The notes: generated by a model from the letters alone, not told the origin. Positions 1 through 8,787 are shown, counted from the stretch's first letter. The stretch: DNA of 64,000 bases from Chryseobacterium salivictor (GCF_004359195.1 NZ_CP037954.1:1922001-1986000), one strand, 5' to 3'. A program made the numbers and translations.

Positions 1-1
1 G

Positions 2-862
2 AGTTATAGGGTGTATTCAAAAGTACTTAAATGGCTGGCTTTATCACTGCTTGCCTATCCTCTCACCGCATTTATTATCGATCAGCCCTGGGCAGAAGTG
101 TTAAAAGCATCTGTTGTTCCTCATTTTGAGTTTTCTTTTAGTTTTCTGTTCATCATCACCGGGGTGTTTGGTACTACCATTACCCCATATATGTTTTTCT
201 GGCAGGCATCTCAAGAAGTAGAGGAGGAAAAGGAAAAAGGGCTCATACGGGATGGGAAGCCCAGAATCAGATGGGCCCATATCCACGCTATGAGGAAAGA
301 CAATAACATTGGGATGATCATCTCGGAATTCACTACCTGGTGTATCATACTGGTCGGCGGAACTGTACTTCATAAGAGTGGCGTTACCGACATCGGAACT
401 GCCGCCGATGCAGCCAGGGCTTTGGAGCCTCTGGTGAACTCTTTCCCGAATTCGGGACTTCTGTCCAAGATGATATTTGCTATAGGGATTATCGGTCTCG
501 GTATGCTTGCAGTACCGGTACTATCGGGGTCGGCTTCCTATGCCGTGTCCGAGGTCTTTAATTGGGATGCGAGTTTAGGACTCAAATTCAAAAAAGCAAA
601 AGGCTTTTATATGGTCATTATCCTATCAACCCTCATCGGCCTGGCAATGAATTTTATTGGCATTGATCCGGTAAAAGCTCTAGTTTATACCGCTGTACTC
701 AATGGAGTAGCCGCAGTACCGCTGCTGTTTCTTATCGTACGGATATCCACAAGTGAACAGATTATGGGTGATTTCAAAAGCGGATGGCTGTCCAAAGGAT
801 TGTTATGGGCGACCTTTATCGTCATGGCAGCAGCATCTATTGCCATGTTCGCTGCCTTTTAA
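2..862 (+). CDS. Nramp-related divalent metal transporter, 5' end cut by window edge
   Basis: C-terminal part (about 287 residues) of an integral membrane protein of the Nramp/SLC11-like fold, a proton-coupled divalent cation transporter family. The reading frame is open to the left edge (codons S-Y-R precede the first GTG at 11), so the real start lies outside the window. About seven hydrophobic segments are visible. The segment near residues 50-65, GTTITPYMFFWQASQE, sits where classical Nramp proteins carry the TM6 metal-binding MPH motif, here TPY. It is followed by a charged cytoplasmic loop EVEEEKEKG. Metal specificity therefore cannot be assumed to be Mn/Fe. The DPGN motif of TM1 is not in the window. 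Confidence 0.8.
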   Translation, partial: SYRVYSKVLKWLALSLLAYPLTAFIIDQPWAEVLKASVVPHFEFSFSFLFIITGVFGTTITPYMFFWQASQEVEEEKEKGLIRDGKPRIRWAHIHAMRKDNNIGMIISEFTTWCIILVGGTVLHKSGVTDIGTAADAARALEPLVNSFPNSGLLSKMIFAIGIIGLGMLAVPVLSGSASYAVSEVFNWDASLGLKFKKAKGFYMVIILSTLIGLAMNFIGIDPVKALVYTAVLNGVAAVPLLFLIVRISTSEQIMGDFKSGWLSKGLLWATFIVMAAASIAMFAAF

Positions 863-1100
863 CATCAAAAGAAGTTGATGTAAAATAAAGAAGTAAAATC
901 TCAAAAAATACATGAATCTTAACTCGCGCTTCTATAATAACCAAGACCGATCATCTTAAAGATAATTAATGGATATCTGTCTTTAATCATCATGATAAAA
1001 CAGGTTGCAGCTTTTGTGACTGTTATGGTTTTTAAAACAAATAAAACAGGCTCTGATAATTCACAAGAATATATTTTAAAAACAATTAAAAATGCAAACT

Positions 1101-1703
1101 TTAAAGGTATTTCACACTCAAAAGACGCATGTCTGCATCAAAATGGTACATTCTGGGGACACCTGTGGGAATATTTACTGCGCAAATATCCTGCGGACTG
1201 ATATTTTCCAGATGCATCATTAAAGCCCGCAAGCTGTTACCATGAGCCACAATCAAAACATTTTTACCCATTTTTAACTGCGCAACGATTATATTTTCAT
1301 AATATGGAATAACACGTTTAGCGGTATCTGCGAGACTTTCGCCGCCAGGTGGGCGGATATCATAACTTCTTCTCCAGACTTGGACCTGTTCCACCCCGTG
1401 TTTCTGCGCCGTTTCTGCTTTATTGAGTCCCTGCAAACTGCCGTACATCCTTTCGTTCAGGGCACTGTTTTTTACGATGGGGATTTTTAAATGAATTTCA
1501 TGGAGGATAATCTCCAGACTCTCCCAAGCTCTGACCAGCATGGAAGTGTATGCGATATCAAAAACATAACCCTTGAGTTTCGCGCCTGCATTCTTTGCTT
1601 CCTGGCGGCCAAGAGGGGTCAATCCAATATCGAGGGTTCCGGTGAAACGGTTCTCAAAATTGTATAGCGATTGCCCGTGTCGTACGAAGATTAATAGAGC
1701 CAT
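1101..1703 (-). CDS. gpmA: 2,3-bisphosphoglycerate-dependent phosphoglycerate mutase
   Basis: Interconverts 3- and 2-phosphoglycerate in glycolysis and gluconeogenesis; cytosolic. The histidine phosphatase fold is clear: RHGQS near residue 8 (phospho-histidine), ENRFTG near 17, NERMYGSLQG near 84 (catalytic acid region), RRSYDIRPP near 110, and AHGNSLRAL near 153 (second catalytic His). At 200 residues it is shorter than the roughly 230-250 residues of enterobacterial GpmA, losing mostly the C-terminal tail. It is convergent with the Nramp gene, and about 130 bp separate it from the exporter operon upstream, so it is probably its own unit. It could instead be a related broad-specificity phosphatase, but the RPPGGES segment favours a mutase. 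Confidence 0.85.
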   Translation of the reverse strand: MALLIFVRHGQSLYNFENRFTGTLDIGLTPLGRQEAKNAGAKLKGYVFDIAYTSMLVRAWESLEIILHEIHLKIPIVKNSALNERMYGSLQGLNKAETAQKHGVEQVQVWRRSYDIRPPGGESLADTAKRVIPYYENIIVAQLKMGKNVLIVAHGNSLRALMMHLENISPQDICAVNIPTGVPRMYHFDADMRLLSVKYL

Positions 1704-1831
1704 TTTATCATTTTAAAGAACGGTTGAGTACAGTTGTAACCTGCTGAAATCAAGATAAAATTTACTGAGAACAGTGCTTAATTTGACCTTATCACTCATA
1801 AAACAGTTGAAAATTTTATGCTAAGTGTTTT

Positions 1832-2953
1832 TTACCCGGATCGTTTGTTATAATTTAATATTGCCCATCCATTAAAAAAAATAGCAAAGCCGATCAAGGC
1901 CAATATCTGGTATTTGATATCTGCCAGTCCGCTGCCTTTCAACATCACCATCCGCATTACCTCGATAAAATAAGAAACCGGATTAAATTTCGTGATAATC
2001 TGTGCCCAGTGCGGCATACTTTCAATGGGAGTGTACAATCCGCTCAACAGATTAAAAACCATTGTCACGAAAAAAGACACCAGCATCGATTGCTGCTGAG
2101 TTTGGGCATAGGTAGAAAGCAATAAACCCAGTCCGAGTATCGCCAGGAGGTAAATGGTTGCAAACATATAAATGGTACTGTAATGACCCAGCGGCACTAT
2201 TCCGTACACGAATCTGGCGATGAGGAGTCCCATGGTCAAAACGATGATTGCTAGCATCCAAAACGGAATGAGTTTACCCAAAATGAACTGTATTTTCCTG
2301 ATGGGGCTTACATTGATCTGTTCGAGAGTACCCATTTCTTTTTCCCTGACGATATTGTTTGAAGCGAAGGACGAACCGATCATCGTTATGAGCATGACCA
2401 GTATTCCGGGAACCATAAAAACACGGTAATTCATATTAGGATTGTACCAGTTGGCTGAAACGATTTTGATAGTTGGCTGTCGGTTAAACCGCTCATCCTG
2501 TAACCATTGTGTGCGGATGTCCTGATTGTAATCCTGTATGATCTGTTGTATATAAGCGCCTCCCAATCCGGCTTTAACACCATTTACAGCATCTACCGCA
2601 ACGAAAAGGGTACCCTGATCTTCTTTGATGAGGTTTCTTTCAAAATGGGCCGGAATTTCCAGAATAAGATCGGTTTTGTCTGATTCAATGGCTTTCATTC
2701 CCTGCTGAAAACTGGGGCTGTAATCTTTCAGACGGAAATATCCGGAAGATATTACCTTATTGACAAGCTTACGCGAGTATTCAGAATGGTCACGATCGAC
2801 TACGCCCAGGTTTATGTTTTTGATTTCATAGTCAGCGGCGAGGGGTAAAATAAGCAACTGTACCATAGGCATGACAAACAGTATTCTTATAATGGCCGGG
2901 TCCCGGAAGATCTGTAACAGTTCTTTCCACAACAAAAACTTCATCATTCTCAT
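1832..2953 (-). CDS. ABC-2 type transporter permease (YbhR/YhhJ-like), last gene of exporter operon
   Basis: Membrane subunit of an ABC exporter. 373 residues: one N-terminal membrane segment (about 20-40), a long extracytoplasmic domain (about 45-170), then five or six C-terminal segments, the ABC2_membrane_3 layout. The motif VREKEMGTLEQINVSP near residue 205 is the cytoplasmic coupling-helix region shared with its partner permease. Its start overlaps the stop of the upstream permease by 4 bases, indicating translational coupling. With the partner it should form the heterodimeric channel that works with the HlyD-like and TolC-like proteins of the same operon. Substrate unknown; relatives export drugs or other hydrophobic compounds. 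Confidence 0.88.
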   Translation of the reverse strand: MRMMKFLLWKELLQIFRDPAIIRILFVMPMVQLLILPLAADYEIKNINLGVVDRDHSEYSRKLVNKVISSGYFRLKDYSPSFQQGMKAIESDKTDLILEIPAHFERNLIKEDQGTLFVAVDAVNGVKAGLGGAYIQQIIQDYNQDIRTQWLQDERFNRQPTIKIVSANWYNPNMNYRVFMVPGILVMLITMIGSSFASNNIVREKEMGTLEQINVSPIRKIQFILGKLIPFWMLAIIVLTMGLLIARFVYGIVPLGHYSTIYMFATIYLLAILGLGLLLSTYAQTQQQSMLVSFFVTMVFNLLSGLYTPIESMPHWAQIITKFNPVSYFIEVMRMVMLKGSGLADIKYQILALIGFAIFFNGWAILNYNKRSG

Positions 2954-4056
2954 GTCAGTCTGATTTTAAATTTATAAATACTTGCGACAAGTAATATTGA
3001 CGTCATGGCAATTAAAACCAGAGTTTCCTTCCAGACTGATGCAAAACCAAGTCCTTTAATCATGACATCTTTTACGATGATGAAATACCATTTTGCCGGC
3101 ACCAAATTGGATATGACCTGCAAAGGAACAGGCATATTTTCAATAGGAAACATAAAACCGCTGAACAGCAGGGTAGGCAGGAATAAGCTCATCATTGAAG
3201 TAAACATCGCCGTTTGCTGGGTTTTGGCGGTATTGGAAATTAATATTCCCACCGAAAGAGAGGTAACGGTAAATAAAATGCTCTCGGCAATCAATAAACC
3301 CAGGTTTCCGGTGATGGGCACCTCCAGTGCGTAAACGCTGAGCAAAAGTATGCTGGCGATATTGACCATCGAAACCAAAAGATAAGGAATCGTTTTGGCA
3401 ATGATGATCCGAAAGGGTTTTAAAGGAGACACCAAAATGACTTCCATCGTGCCCATTTCCTTCTCCCTGACAATCGAGATGGAGGTCATCATGGCGCATA
3501 CCAGCATCAATACGAGTGCCATGACGCCGGGGACAAAATTGTAAGCTCCTTTCAGTTCAGGGTTGTAAAGCATTCTCAGCTGGGTATGGATGGTGTATGG
3601 CATTTCCTGAGCAGGATTGATCGTCTGCTGATAATCCTTAATTATTGAAGTGGCATAATTGGTGAGGGTGTTTGCGGTATTGGGATCAGAAGCGTCGGCT
3701 ATGAGCTGTATCTGAGCCTGATTGCTGTGCAGGAGATCATACCTGAATTTTGCAGGAAATACAATGGCGACCCTCATCTCATCCTTGCGGAAAGCAGCTT
3801 CGATATCTTTATAGGAATAAAGGTTCCTGGCCAGATCGAAATATCTGCTGGCGGCTATTTCATTGGAGATCACCATGGTGGCTTCGTCTTTGGACTGATC
3901 GAAAATTGCGATTTTAGAGTTTTTCACTTCAGTAGTAAGGGCAAAGCCATACAGAACAATCTGGATAATGGGCATAAAAAGAAGAATGAACAGCGTTCTG
4001 CGGTCTCTCCAAATGTGAAGCCATTCTTTTTTCACAAAAATTAAAAACTGTTTCAT
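2950..4056 (-). CDS. ABC-2 type transporter permease (YbhS-like)
   Basis: Second permease of the exporter, about 368 residues from the chosen start. A longer reading from 4113 would overlap the ATPase gene ahead of it. The ATG at 4056 gives MKQFLIFVKKEWLHIWRDRR, the usual N-terminus of this family, 10 bases after the ATPase stop. Layout matches its partner: N-terminal helix, extracytoplasmic domain, VREKEMGTMEVILVSP coupling motif near residue 205 and five C-terminal helices. The two permeases share architecture and this motif, consistent with a duplication that made a heterodimer. Cell location: inner membrane. Confidence 0.88.
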   Translation of the reverse strand: MKQFLIFVKKEWLHIWRDRRTLFILLFMPIIQIVLYGFALTTEVKNSKIAIFDQSKDEATMVISNEIAASRYFDLARNLYSYKDIEAAFRKDEMRVAIVFPAKFRYDLLHSNQAQIQLIADASDPNTANTLTNYATSIIKDYQQTINPAQEMPYTIHTQLRMLYNPELKGAYNFVPGVMALVLMLVCAMMTSISIVREKEMGTMEVILVSPLKPFRIIIAKTIPYLLVSMVNIASILLLSVYALEVPITGNLGLLIAESILFTVTSLSVGILISNTAKTQQTAMFTSMMSLFLPTLLFSGFMFPIENMPVPLQVISNLVPAKWYFIIVKDVMIKGLGFASVWKETLVLIAMTSILLVASIYKFKIRLT

Positions 4057-4066
4057 TTTTTGAAGA

Positions 4067-4813
4067 TTAATTTTCTGTCCGTACCGCTTTTCTTGCCAGC
4101 TGTAAAAAAACACTGTCCATCGATGATGCCGAATACTGTTTCATAAGATTTTCGGGGGTGTCGAGCGCATCAATCCTTCCATCCACCATAATAGAAATCC
4201 GGTTGCAGTATTCTGCTTCATCCATATAATGGGTTGTAACAAAAATGGTGATGCCTTTTGCAGACGCTTCATAAATCAGATTCCAGAATTCCCGTCTTGT
4301 AATGGGATCGACACCGCCTGTGGGTTCATCCAAAAAAACGATGGCGGGATCATGAATGATGGCAATCGATAAAGCCAGTTTTTGCCGCCACCCGAGAGGC
4401 AAAGCCTTCACCAGTGTTTTTTCCTGACCCACGATGTGCAGCTGCTCCAGCAGGAAGGCTGTTTTTTCCTTAATCAGTTTATCAGTTAAACCGTAGATGC
4501 CGGCATAAAACCGGATATTTTCTCTAATGGTCAGGTCTTCATAAAGAGAGAACTTCTGACTCATGTAACCGATGTGTTTTTTGATCTGTTCGTTCTGTTT
4601 GTAAACATCAAAGCCGGCGACGGTGGCCAATCCCGAAGTAGGCAGAGACAAGCCGCACAGCATGCGCATCGCAGTAGTTTTACCGGCGCCATTGGCTCCT
4701 ATAAAGCCAAAAATTTCCCCTTTTCTCACGTCAAAAGAAATTTTATCGACTGCGGTAAAATCACCAAACTGTTTGGTGAGCTCTTTGGCTGTTATTACTT
4801 TTTCTGTTTCCAT
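4067..4813 (-). CDS. ABC transporter ATP-binding protein, NBD2-like (degenerate signature, intact switch His)
   Basis: Cytosolic ATPase subunit, 248 residues. Walker A GANGAGKTT (about 40), Q-loop YMSQKFSLYEDLT, Walker B IVFLDEPTGGVD, switch histidine TTHYMDEAEYC. The ABC signature is not LSGGQ but LPLGWRQKLAL, as in the second ATPase half of E. coli YbhF/RbbA-type proteins. The ATG at 4813 is chosen because AGGAG lies 5 bases upstream and the start follows the upstream stop (4816) by 2 bases; a longer reading from 4843 would overlap it. In enterobacteria the two ATPase halves are fused; here they are separate genes. See the finding on complementary motif loss. Confidence 0.9.
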   Translation of the reverse strand: METEKVITAKELTKQFGDFTAVDKISFDVRKGEIFGFIGANGAGKTTAMRMLCGLSLPTSGLATVAGFDVYKQNEQIKKHIGYMSQKFSLYEDLTIRENIRFYAGIYGLTDKLIKEKTAFLLEQLHIVGQEKTLVKALPLGWRQKLALSIAIIHDPAIVFLDEPTGGVDPITRREFWNLIYEASAKGITIFVTTHYMDEAEYCNRISIMVDGRIDALDTPENLMKQYSASSMDSVFLQLARKAVRTEN

Positions 4814-4815
4814 GG

Positions 4816-5739
4816 TTACTCCTGCATTAATGCCATAAAACAATCTTCGACACTGGGTTCAATTAATTTAACTTCGCTCTGGCTGTATTTTCCCTGTGCA
4901 ATAATCTGTTCCAATTGGGCTTTACTGTTTCCCTCAGTTTTAAAAACAACGTGATGCACCTGCCCAAAAGGATAGCAACTTGCTATTGATGCATTTTTTT
5001 TAATGTCATTCATCAGCTGGAACATATCGTCGGCTTTTACAGACCATAACTGTTTTTTAAATTCACTGACAATACCTTTTGGGGTATTCACTGACAAAAG
5101 CTTTCCTTTCTGGATCAGCGCCACTCTGTCGCAAAGGCTGGCCTCGTCCATATAAGGGGTAGAAACCAGTATTGCGATGCCCTGATTTTTGAGCCTGTAA
5201 AGCATTTCCCAGAACTCTTTGCGGGATACCGCATCGACCCCCGTTGTAGGTTCATCGAGAAACAACACGGATGGTTTGTGAATGAGCGCGCAGCAAAGTG
5301 CCAGCTTTTGCTTCATCCCTCCGGACAGCTGGCCTGCTTTCCGTGTTTTAAAAGGTTCGATCTGCCGGTAAATCTCCTTGATCATTTCATAATTCTGTTC
5401 AATAGTGGTATTAAAAATTGTGGCAAAAAACTCGAGATTTTCCTGAACCGACAAATCTTGGTACAAGGAAAATTTTCCGGGCATATAACCGATGCTGCTG
5501 CGTATCTGTTTGTAATCTTTGATCACATCAAAACCATCTATTGAAGCACTTCCGCTGTCAGCCAACGCCAGGGTTGTCAGAATATGGAAAAGAGACGTTT
5601 TTCCTGCACCATCGGGACCGATAAGACCGAATATTTCTCCTTTTTCCACGCTGAAGTTGATGCCTGTTACGGCCTCAATGACTTCCTTTTTCACCCGATA
5701 GGTTTTTGTGATATTTTCAATGATTATGGTGGGGCGCAT
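4816..5739 (-). CDS. ABC transporter ATP-binding protein, NBD1-like (intact signature, switch His replaced by Pro)
   Basis: 307-residue ATPase of the exporter. Walker A GPDGAGKTS (about 41), Q-loop YMPGKFSLYQDLS, canonical signature LSGGMKQKLAL, Walker B VLFLDEPTTGVD, and at the switch position STPYMDEASLC, where histidine is replaced by proline. A C-terminal extension of about 80 residues follows the NBD. The gene starts 4 bases after the HlyD-like gene ends and is followed by its partner ATPase 2 bases after its stop, so the two are probably made in equal amounts. The GPDGAGKT form is typical of the first ATPase half in YhiH/RbbA/YbhF-type systems. Confidence 0.9.
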   Translation of the reverse strand: MRPTIIIENITKTYRVKKEVIEAVTGINFSVEKGEIFGLIGPDGAGKTSLFHILTTLALADSGSASIDGFDVIKDYKQIRSSIGYMPGKFSLYQDLSVQENLEFFATIFNTTIEQNYEMIKEIYRQIEPFKTRKAGQLSGGMKQKLALCCALIHKPSVLFLDEPTTGVDAVSRKEFWEMLYRLKNQGIAILVSTPYMDEASLCDRVALIQKGKLLSVNTPKGIVSEFKKQLWSVKADDMFQLMNDIKKNASIASCYPFGQVHHVVFKTEGNSKAQLEQIIAQGKYSQSEVKLIEPSVEDCFMALMQE

Positions 5740-5743
5740 TTCA

Positions 5744-6682
5744 TTAAAATTTTACATTACCATACATTCCGATTTTCAAATAACCATCGTTCTTTACGTG
5801 AATCTTAACCGCATAAACAAGATTAGCCCGTTCTTCTTTGGTCTGAATGGTTTTGGGGGTAAATTCTGCTTTATCAGAGATCCAGATAATGGTACCGGTG
5901 TATGTTCTGTAAGAATTCGGACTGCTGTCTACCAGTACTTTTACCTGTTGGTTTAGTTTGATTTGTGCCAGTTGTGTTTCTGTAATATAAGCCCTTAAGG
6001 TAATTACAGATAAATCACCGATTTTATACACGGGTTTTCCTATGGCGGTCATTTCGCCAGCCATTGCATATTTTGTGAGTACGGTTCCGTTTATTGGATT
6101 GATGATGTTTGTTCTTTTCAGCTGATCATTAATTTGTGCTACCGATTTTTTTAAGGGCTTAAATTCGCTCAGTACCGAACTGTTTTGGACAGCTGTTGTG
6201 GTTTCCTGCACTTTTATCTGTTGTTCCTGCACTTTTATTTGTTTTTGCAGTACCTCGATTGCATTATTCCAGTCATCCAGTTGTTTGCCGGTAGCCGCGT
6301 CTGCTTTTAATAATCTTTCGGTACGTTTTTTTTCATGGATTGCATTAGCGAGCTGAACTTTCTGTACCGCAATTTGATCTTTGAGCATTTTAACCTGAGG
6401 TCTTACGTCCATTGTTTTTTGATGCAATGCAGCCATAGTGGCCTCCACCTGCGCTTTTTGTAAATTAAGAGGGATAGAGTCGATCACACCTACAACGCTC
6501 CCTTTTTTAAGTATTGAGCCTTCCTCCACATTTAGGGATATTATCTTACCCGGTACTTCCGATGAAACGATGACTTCATCTACCTCAAAGGTACCTTCGG
6601 CATCATACAATGCATTGTTTGAATTGCATCCCGTGACAGTCAGACCCAGTAGAACGGTGTATAAAAAGCTCCTGATTTTCAT
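5744..6682 (-). CDS. HlyD-family periplasmic adaptor (membrane fusion) lipoprotein
   Basis: Bridges the inner-membrane ABC pump to the outer-membrane TolC-like channel. 312 residues. The signal peptide ends in TVTGC, a lipobox with Cys about residue 19, so it is probably anchored as a lipoprotein rather than by a transmembrane helix. A biotinyl-lipoyl half motif (VSSEVPGKIISLNVEEGS, about 40-57) precedes a long helical hairpin (about 70-185, rich in K, Q, A), then a beta-barrel and distal domain. Its ATG overlaps the TolC stop by one base (TAATG), which couples the two translationally. This resembles YbhG/YhiI adaptors. Confidence 0.9.
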   Translation of the reverse strand: MKIRSFLYTVLLGLTVTGCNSNNALYDAEGTFEVDEVIVSSEVPGKIISLNVEEGSILKKGSVVGVIDSIPLNLQKAQVEATMAALHQKTMDVRPQVKMLKDQIAVQKVQLANAIHEKKRTERLLKADAATGKQLDDWNNAIEVLQKQIKVQEQQIKVQETTTAVQNSSVLSEFKPLKKSVAQINDQLKRTNIINPINGTVLTKYAMAGEMTAIGKPVYKIGDLSVITLRAYITETQLAQIKLNQQVKVLVDSSPNSYRTYTGTIIWISDKAEFTPKTIQTKEERANLVYAVKIHVKNDGYLKIGMYGNVKF

Positions 6683-8001
6683 TATTGATTGTTTAGCGTT
6701 TGAATGTTTCCTGTGGTGCTTTGGTAATTGTACTGCTCCTGTAAAAGCTTTATTTCATGAAGGATACGGGTCTGGCGGGCTTTGTTCTCTGCATTGACTT
6801 CATTGATGTAATCGTGAGCGCTTAAAACTCCGTTTTCCAACTGTGCGGCCGCTGCCTTTTTTACAGATTCGAGTAAAGCAATGATAGCGTCGTCTTTTTT
6901 AAAAAGTTCTGCATATTTTTCGATGCTGGCGCGTTGTTGTTTTTGGGAAATTTTGGTGTTGAACAGAAAAGTTTCCTTTTGTATGTCAAGTGTTTCTTTG
7001 TTTAGAGCCAGTATTTTCTTTTGATTTTGTAAGGTATATAAACCTCCCAGGTCCCAATTTAATCTGAGTCCGCCAATATAATACCAGGAAAAATCGTTGC
7101 TCAGTGGGTTGAGACCCGGGCGCGCATATCCGCCCTGAACAAAAAAGCCAAGTCTCGGCCGAAGCTGTATTTTTAAAAGTTGTTCCTGCAAATCATCTAT
7201 TTTTTTCTGCGCCTCATAAAATAAAATTTCCGGCCGGTTGATTTCTTCTGAAATGATGGGAGCGGCCGGTTTTTCAAGAACAGAGTTTTCATCAAGAGGA
7301 ACATTGATTAGCAAACTCAGCATACCCAGGTATGCTTTTTTTGTGGCATTTAATTCTGTCTGAGACTGTTCTGCCTGCAAAAGTTGGGCGGTAAGTTCAT
7401 CCACATTGCTTCTGTATGCGAGACCGTTTGCAACCAAAGCTTTGGTCTTGTCGATTCCATTCTGAATATCAGATTTCAATAAACCGTTGATTTTTAACTG
7501 TTCATCAATGATTACAGCGCCAAAAAACAATTGGTTAATACGGTCGTATAAAGTATATAATTCAATTTTTAGATTTTGCTGCTGAACGGTTTCGTTGGCT
7601 TTTGCAGCTTTTTTTTGATTGGATATGCGCCCGCCATCATAGATCACCTGGTTTATTTCACCGTAGATTTTATATTGATCCTTGCTGTAATTGGGTAATG
7701 TAAAAAGAGGGTTGTTCAGCGGAAAATCAGTCACCGTAGACTGGTAAGTAGCTTGCCCGTTAATGGATAAAGTAGGCAGATATCCTTTGGCTGCATTGGC
7801 AACAGAATATTCAGCTGTTTTTGCAATCAGGTGCGCCTGCTGGATGAGCGGATAATTTTTGTAGGCCAGTTGGTAGGCTGATGCGATGTCAACTTTTGCA
7901 GGCTCCTGTGCATGGATATGATGTCTGCCAAAAAGCATTAAAATAGCGGTAATGGTTGCCATTGTAAATTTCCTCCTTAGCGAATTTGTTGGTTTTATCA
8001 T
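6682..8001 (-). CDS. TolC-family outer-membrane efflux channel, first gene of exporter operon
   Basis: Outer-membrane trimeric channel component. 439 residues from the chosen start. ATG at 8001 is preferred because AAGGA lies 7 bases upstream and the product begins MIKPTNSLRRKFTMATITAI, a basic then hydrophobic signal peptide ending near HAQ. An upstream GTG at 8103 would add a hydrophilic leader that hides the signal. Two OEP repeats are visible: helical stretches with YDGGRISNQKKAAKA (about 120) and WDLGGLYTLQNQKK (about 310), the usual paired motif. First gene of a tightly packed six-gene operon. The region upstream holds an inverted repeat (8136-8169) that may be an operator. Confidence 0.88.
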   Translation of the reverse strand: MIKPTNSLRRKFTMATITAILMLFGRHHIHAQEPAKVDIASAYQLAYKNYPLIQQAHLIAKTAEYSVANAAKGYLPTLSINGQATYQSTVTDFPLNNPLFTLPNYSKDQYKIYGEINQVIYDGGRISNQKKAAKANETVQQQNLKIELYTLYDRINQLFFGAVIIDEQLKINGLLKSDIQNGIDKTKALVANGLAYRSNVDELTAQLLQAEQSQTELNATKKAYLGMLSLLINVPLDENSVLEKPAAPIISEEINRPEILFYEAQKKIDDLQEQLLKIQLRPRLGFFVQGGYARPGLNPLSNDFSWYYIGGLRLNWDLGGLYTLQNQKKILALNKETLDIQKETFLFNTKISQKQQRASIEKYAELFKKDDAIIALLESVKKAAAAQLENGVLSAHDYINEVNAENKARQTRILHEIKLLQEQYNYQSTTGNIQTLNNQ

Positions 8002-8135
8002 AATGCAATCCTTATTGAACTGTTGGCAGGTAAATGTTTCTATGGAATCCATCAATGCAGGTGAATCCTGATGTTGGCTGTTTAGGCCGTGTTTATGGAT
8101 CACGGATCATCATTTTAAAATTTTCACTTTTTTTT

Positions 8136-8169
8136 GTACTCCATATCCACAGGCAGATGTATGGAGTGT
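8136..8169. promoter_or_regulatory. Inverted repeat, possible operator of the exporter operon
   Basis: ACTCCAT at 8138-8144 and ATGGAGT at 8161-8167 form a perfect 7-base inverted repeat with a 16-base spacer, both arms flanked outside by GT/TGTAC-like bases. It lies about 135 bases upstream of the TolC start. Exporter operons of this type are often controlled by a TetR protein, but no regulator gene is present nearby. Role is inference. Confidence 0.35.
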
Positions 8170-8332
8170 ACATTTATTATTATATTAAATTTCGGATTTA
8201 TTAAGTCTGTACAGTTATATATATATAAAAATAAATTATACATATAGCAGATGAGCAGTCGTTTGTGACAACATTTTGCAACAAAACTCAAACTGCAATT
8301 TTGCCCAATAGGCGACTTTATTTCCATTTGAG

Positions 8333-8609
8333 ATGGTTAACCCTACCGATGATTTTGATCTCGGCACAGAATTTATCCGGAATATACTTTTGCAAAGTTC
8401 CAAACCTGTTTTCCGGTTTTGGTTGGTGGATGTAAAAAAAGAGAAGAAAACAGATAAAGACCTTTATTGAAGAAATAAAGGCTCATAATCCGGGAGAAGA
8501 CAGTTTTGCGCAGTTGCAAAATCTAACCGTCACCTCAAAGAATTCACTTGGTGTTGTGCGGTCAATTTTAGATGTTCCTACAACCTTAATTATTTCGCAT
8601 CCAAATTGA
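8333..8609 (+). pseudogene. Possible frameshifted remnant of a small unknown gene
   Basis: In the 780-base gap between the exporter operon and dgt, an ATG at 8333 opens a frame reading MVNPTDDFDLGTEFIRNI and running to a stop near 8468. A second frame, open from 8436 to the TGA at 8607-8609, reads FIEEIKAHNPGEDSFAQLQ. A seven-A run at 8434-8440 lies at the join, so a single slip would give one protein of about 90 residues. I do not recognise the family. Both pieces have coding-like composition, but either may be chance. The rest of the gap (8610-8769) shows nothing I can name. Confidence 0.25.
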
Positions 8610-8769
8610 AAGCAATAATTCTGGTTTCCTGCGGTAAAATATTATTATGCTGTGTTTTAAGAAGATTCTTAACTGTTTGAAGTATTTGCCTTCCAAAAGA
8701 AAATTATCAGTGGCAGCGGTGAAAAATAAACTTTCATCTTAAAAACTTTTATTAATTAAAATTAAGCAT

Positions 8770-8777
8770 TATTTTTG
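8770..8777 (+). promoter_or_regulatory. TAnnTTTG -7 element of dgt
   Basis: TATTTTTG matches the Bacteroidota -7 consensus. Transcription would begin around 8783, just before the ATG at 8788 and after the GTG at 8779, which supports the ATG as the real start. Confidence 0.5.
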
Positions 8778-8787
8778 GGTGAATATT

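Noticed and set aside
992-1201. 69-residue open frame overlapping the 3' end of gpmA
   Set aside because: Opposite strand to a clear gene for half its length, no signal peptide or family motif, weak start context.
8124-8327. 67-residue minus-strand frame upstream of tolC
   Set aside because: Composition is that of AT-rich intergenic DNA (poly-Tyr/Ile/Asn) and it covers the operator-like inverted repeat.
8779-8787. GTG start for dgt three codons earlier
   Set aside because: It lies against the TAnnTTTG element, before the expected transcription start; the ATG at 8788 is preferred.
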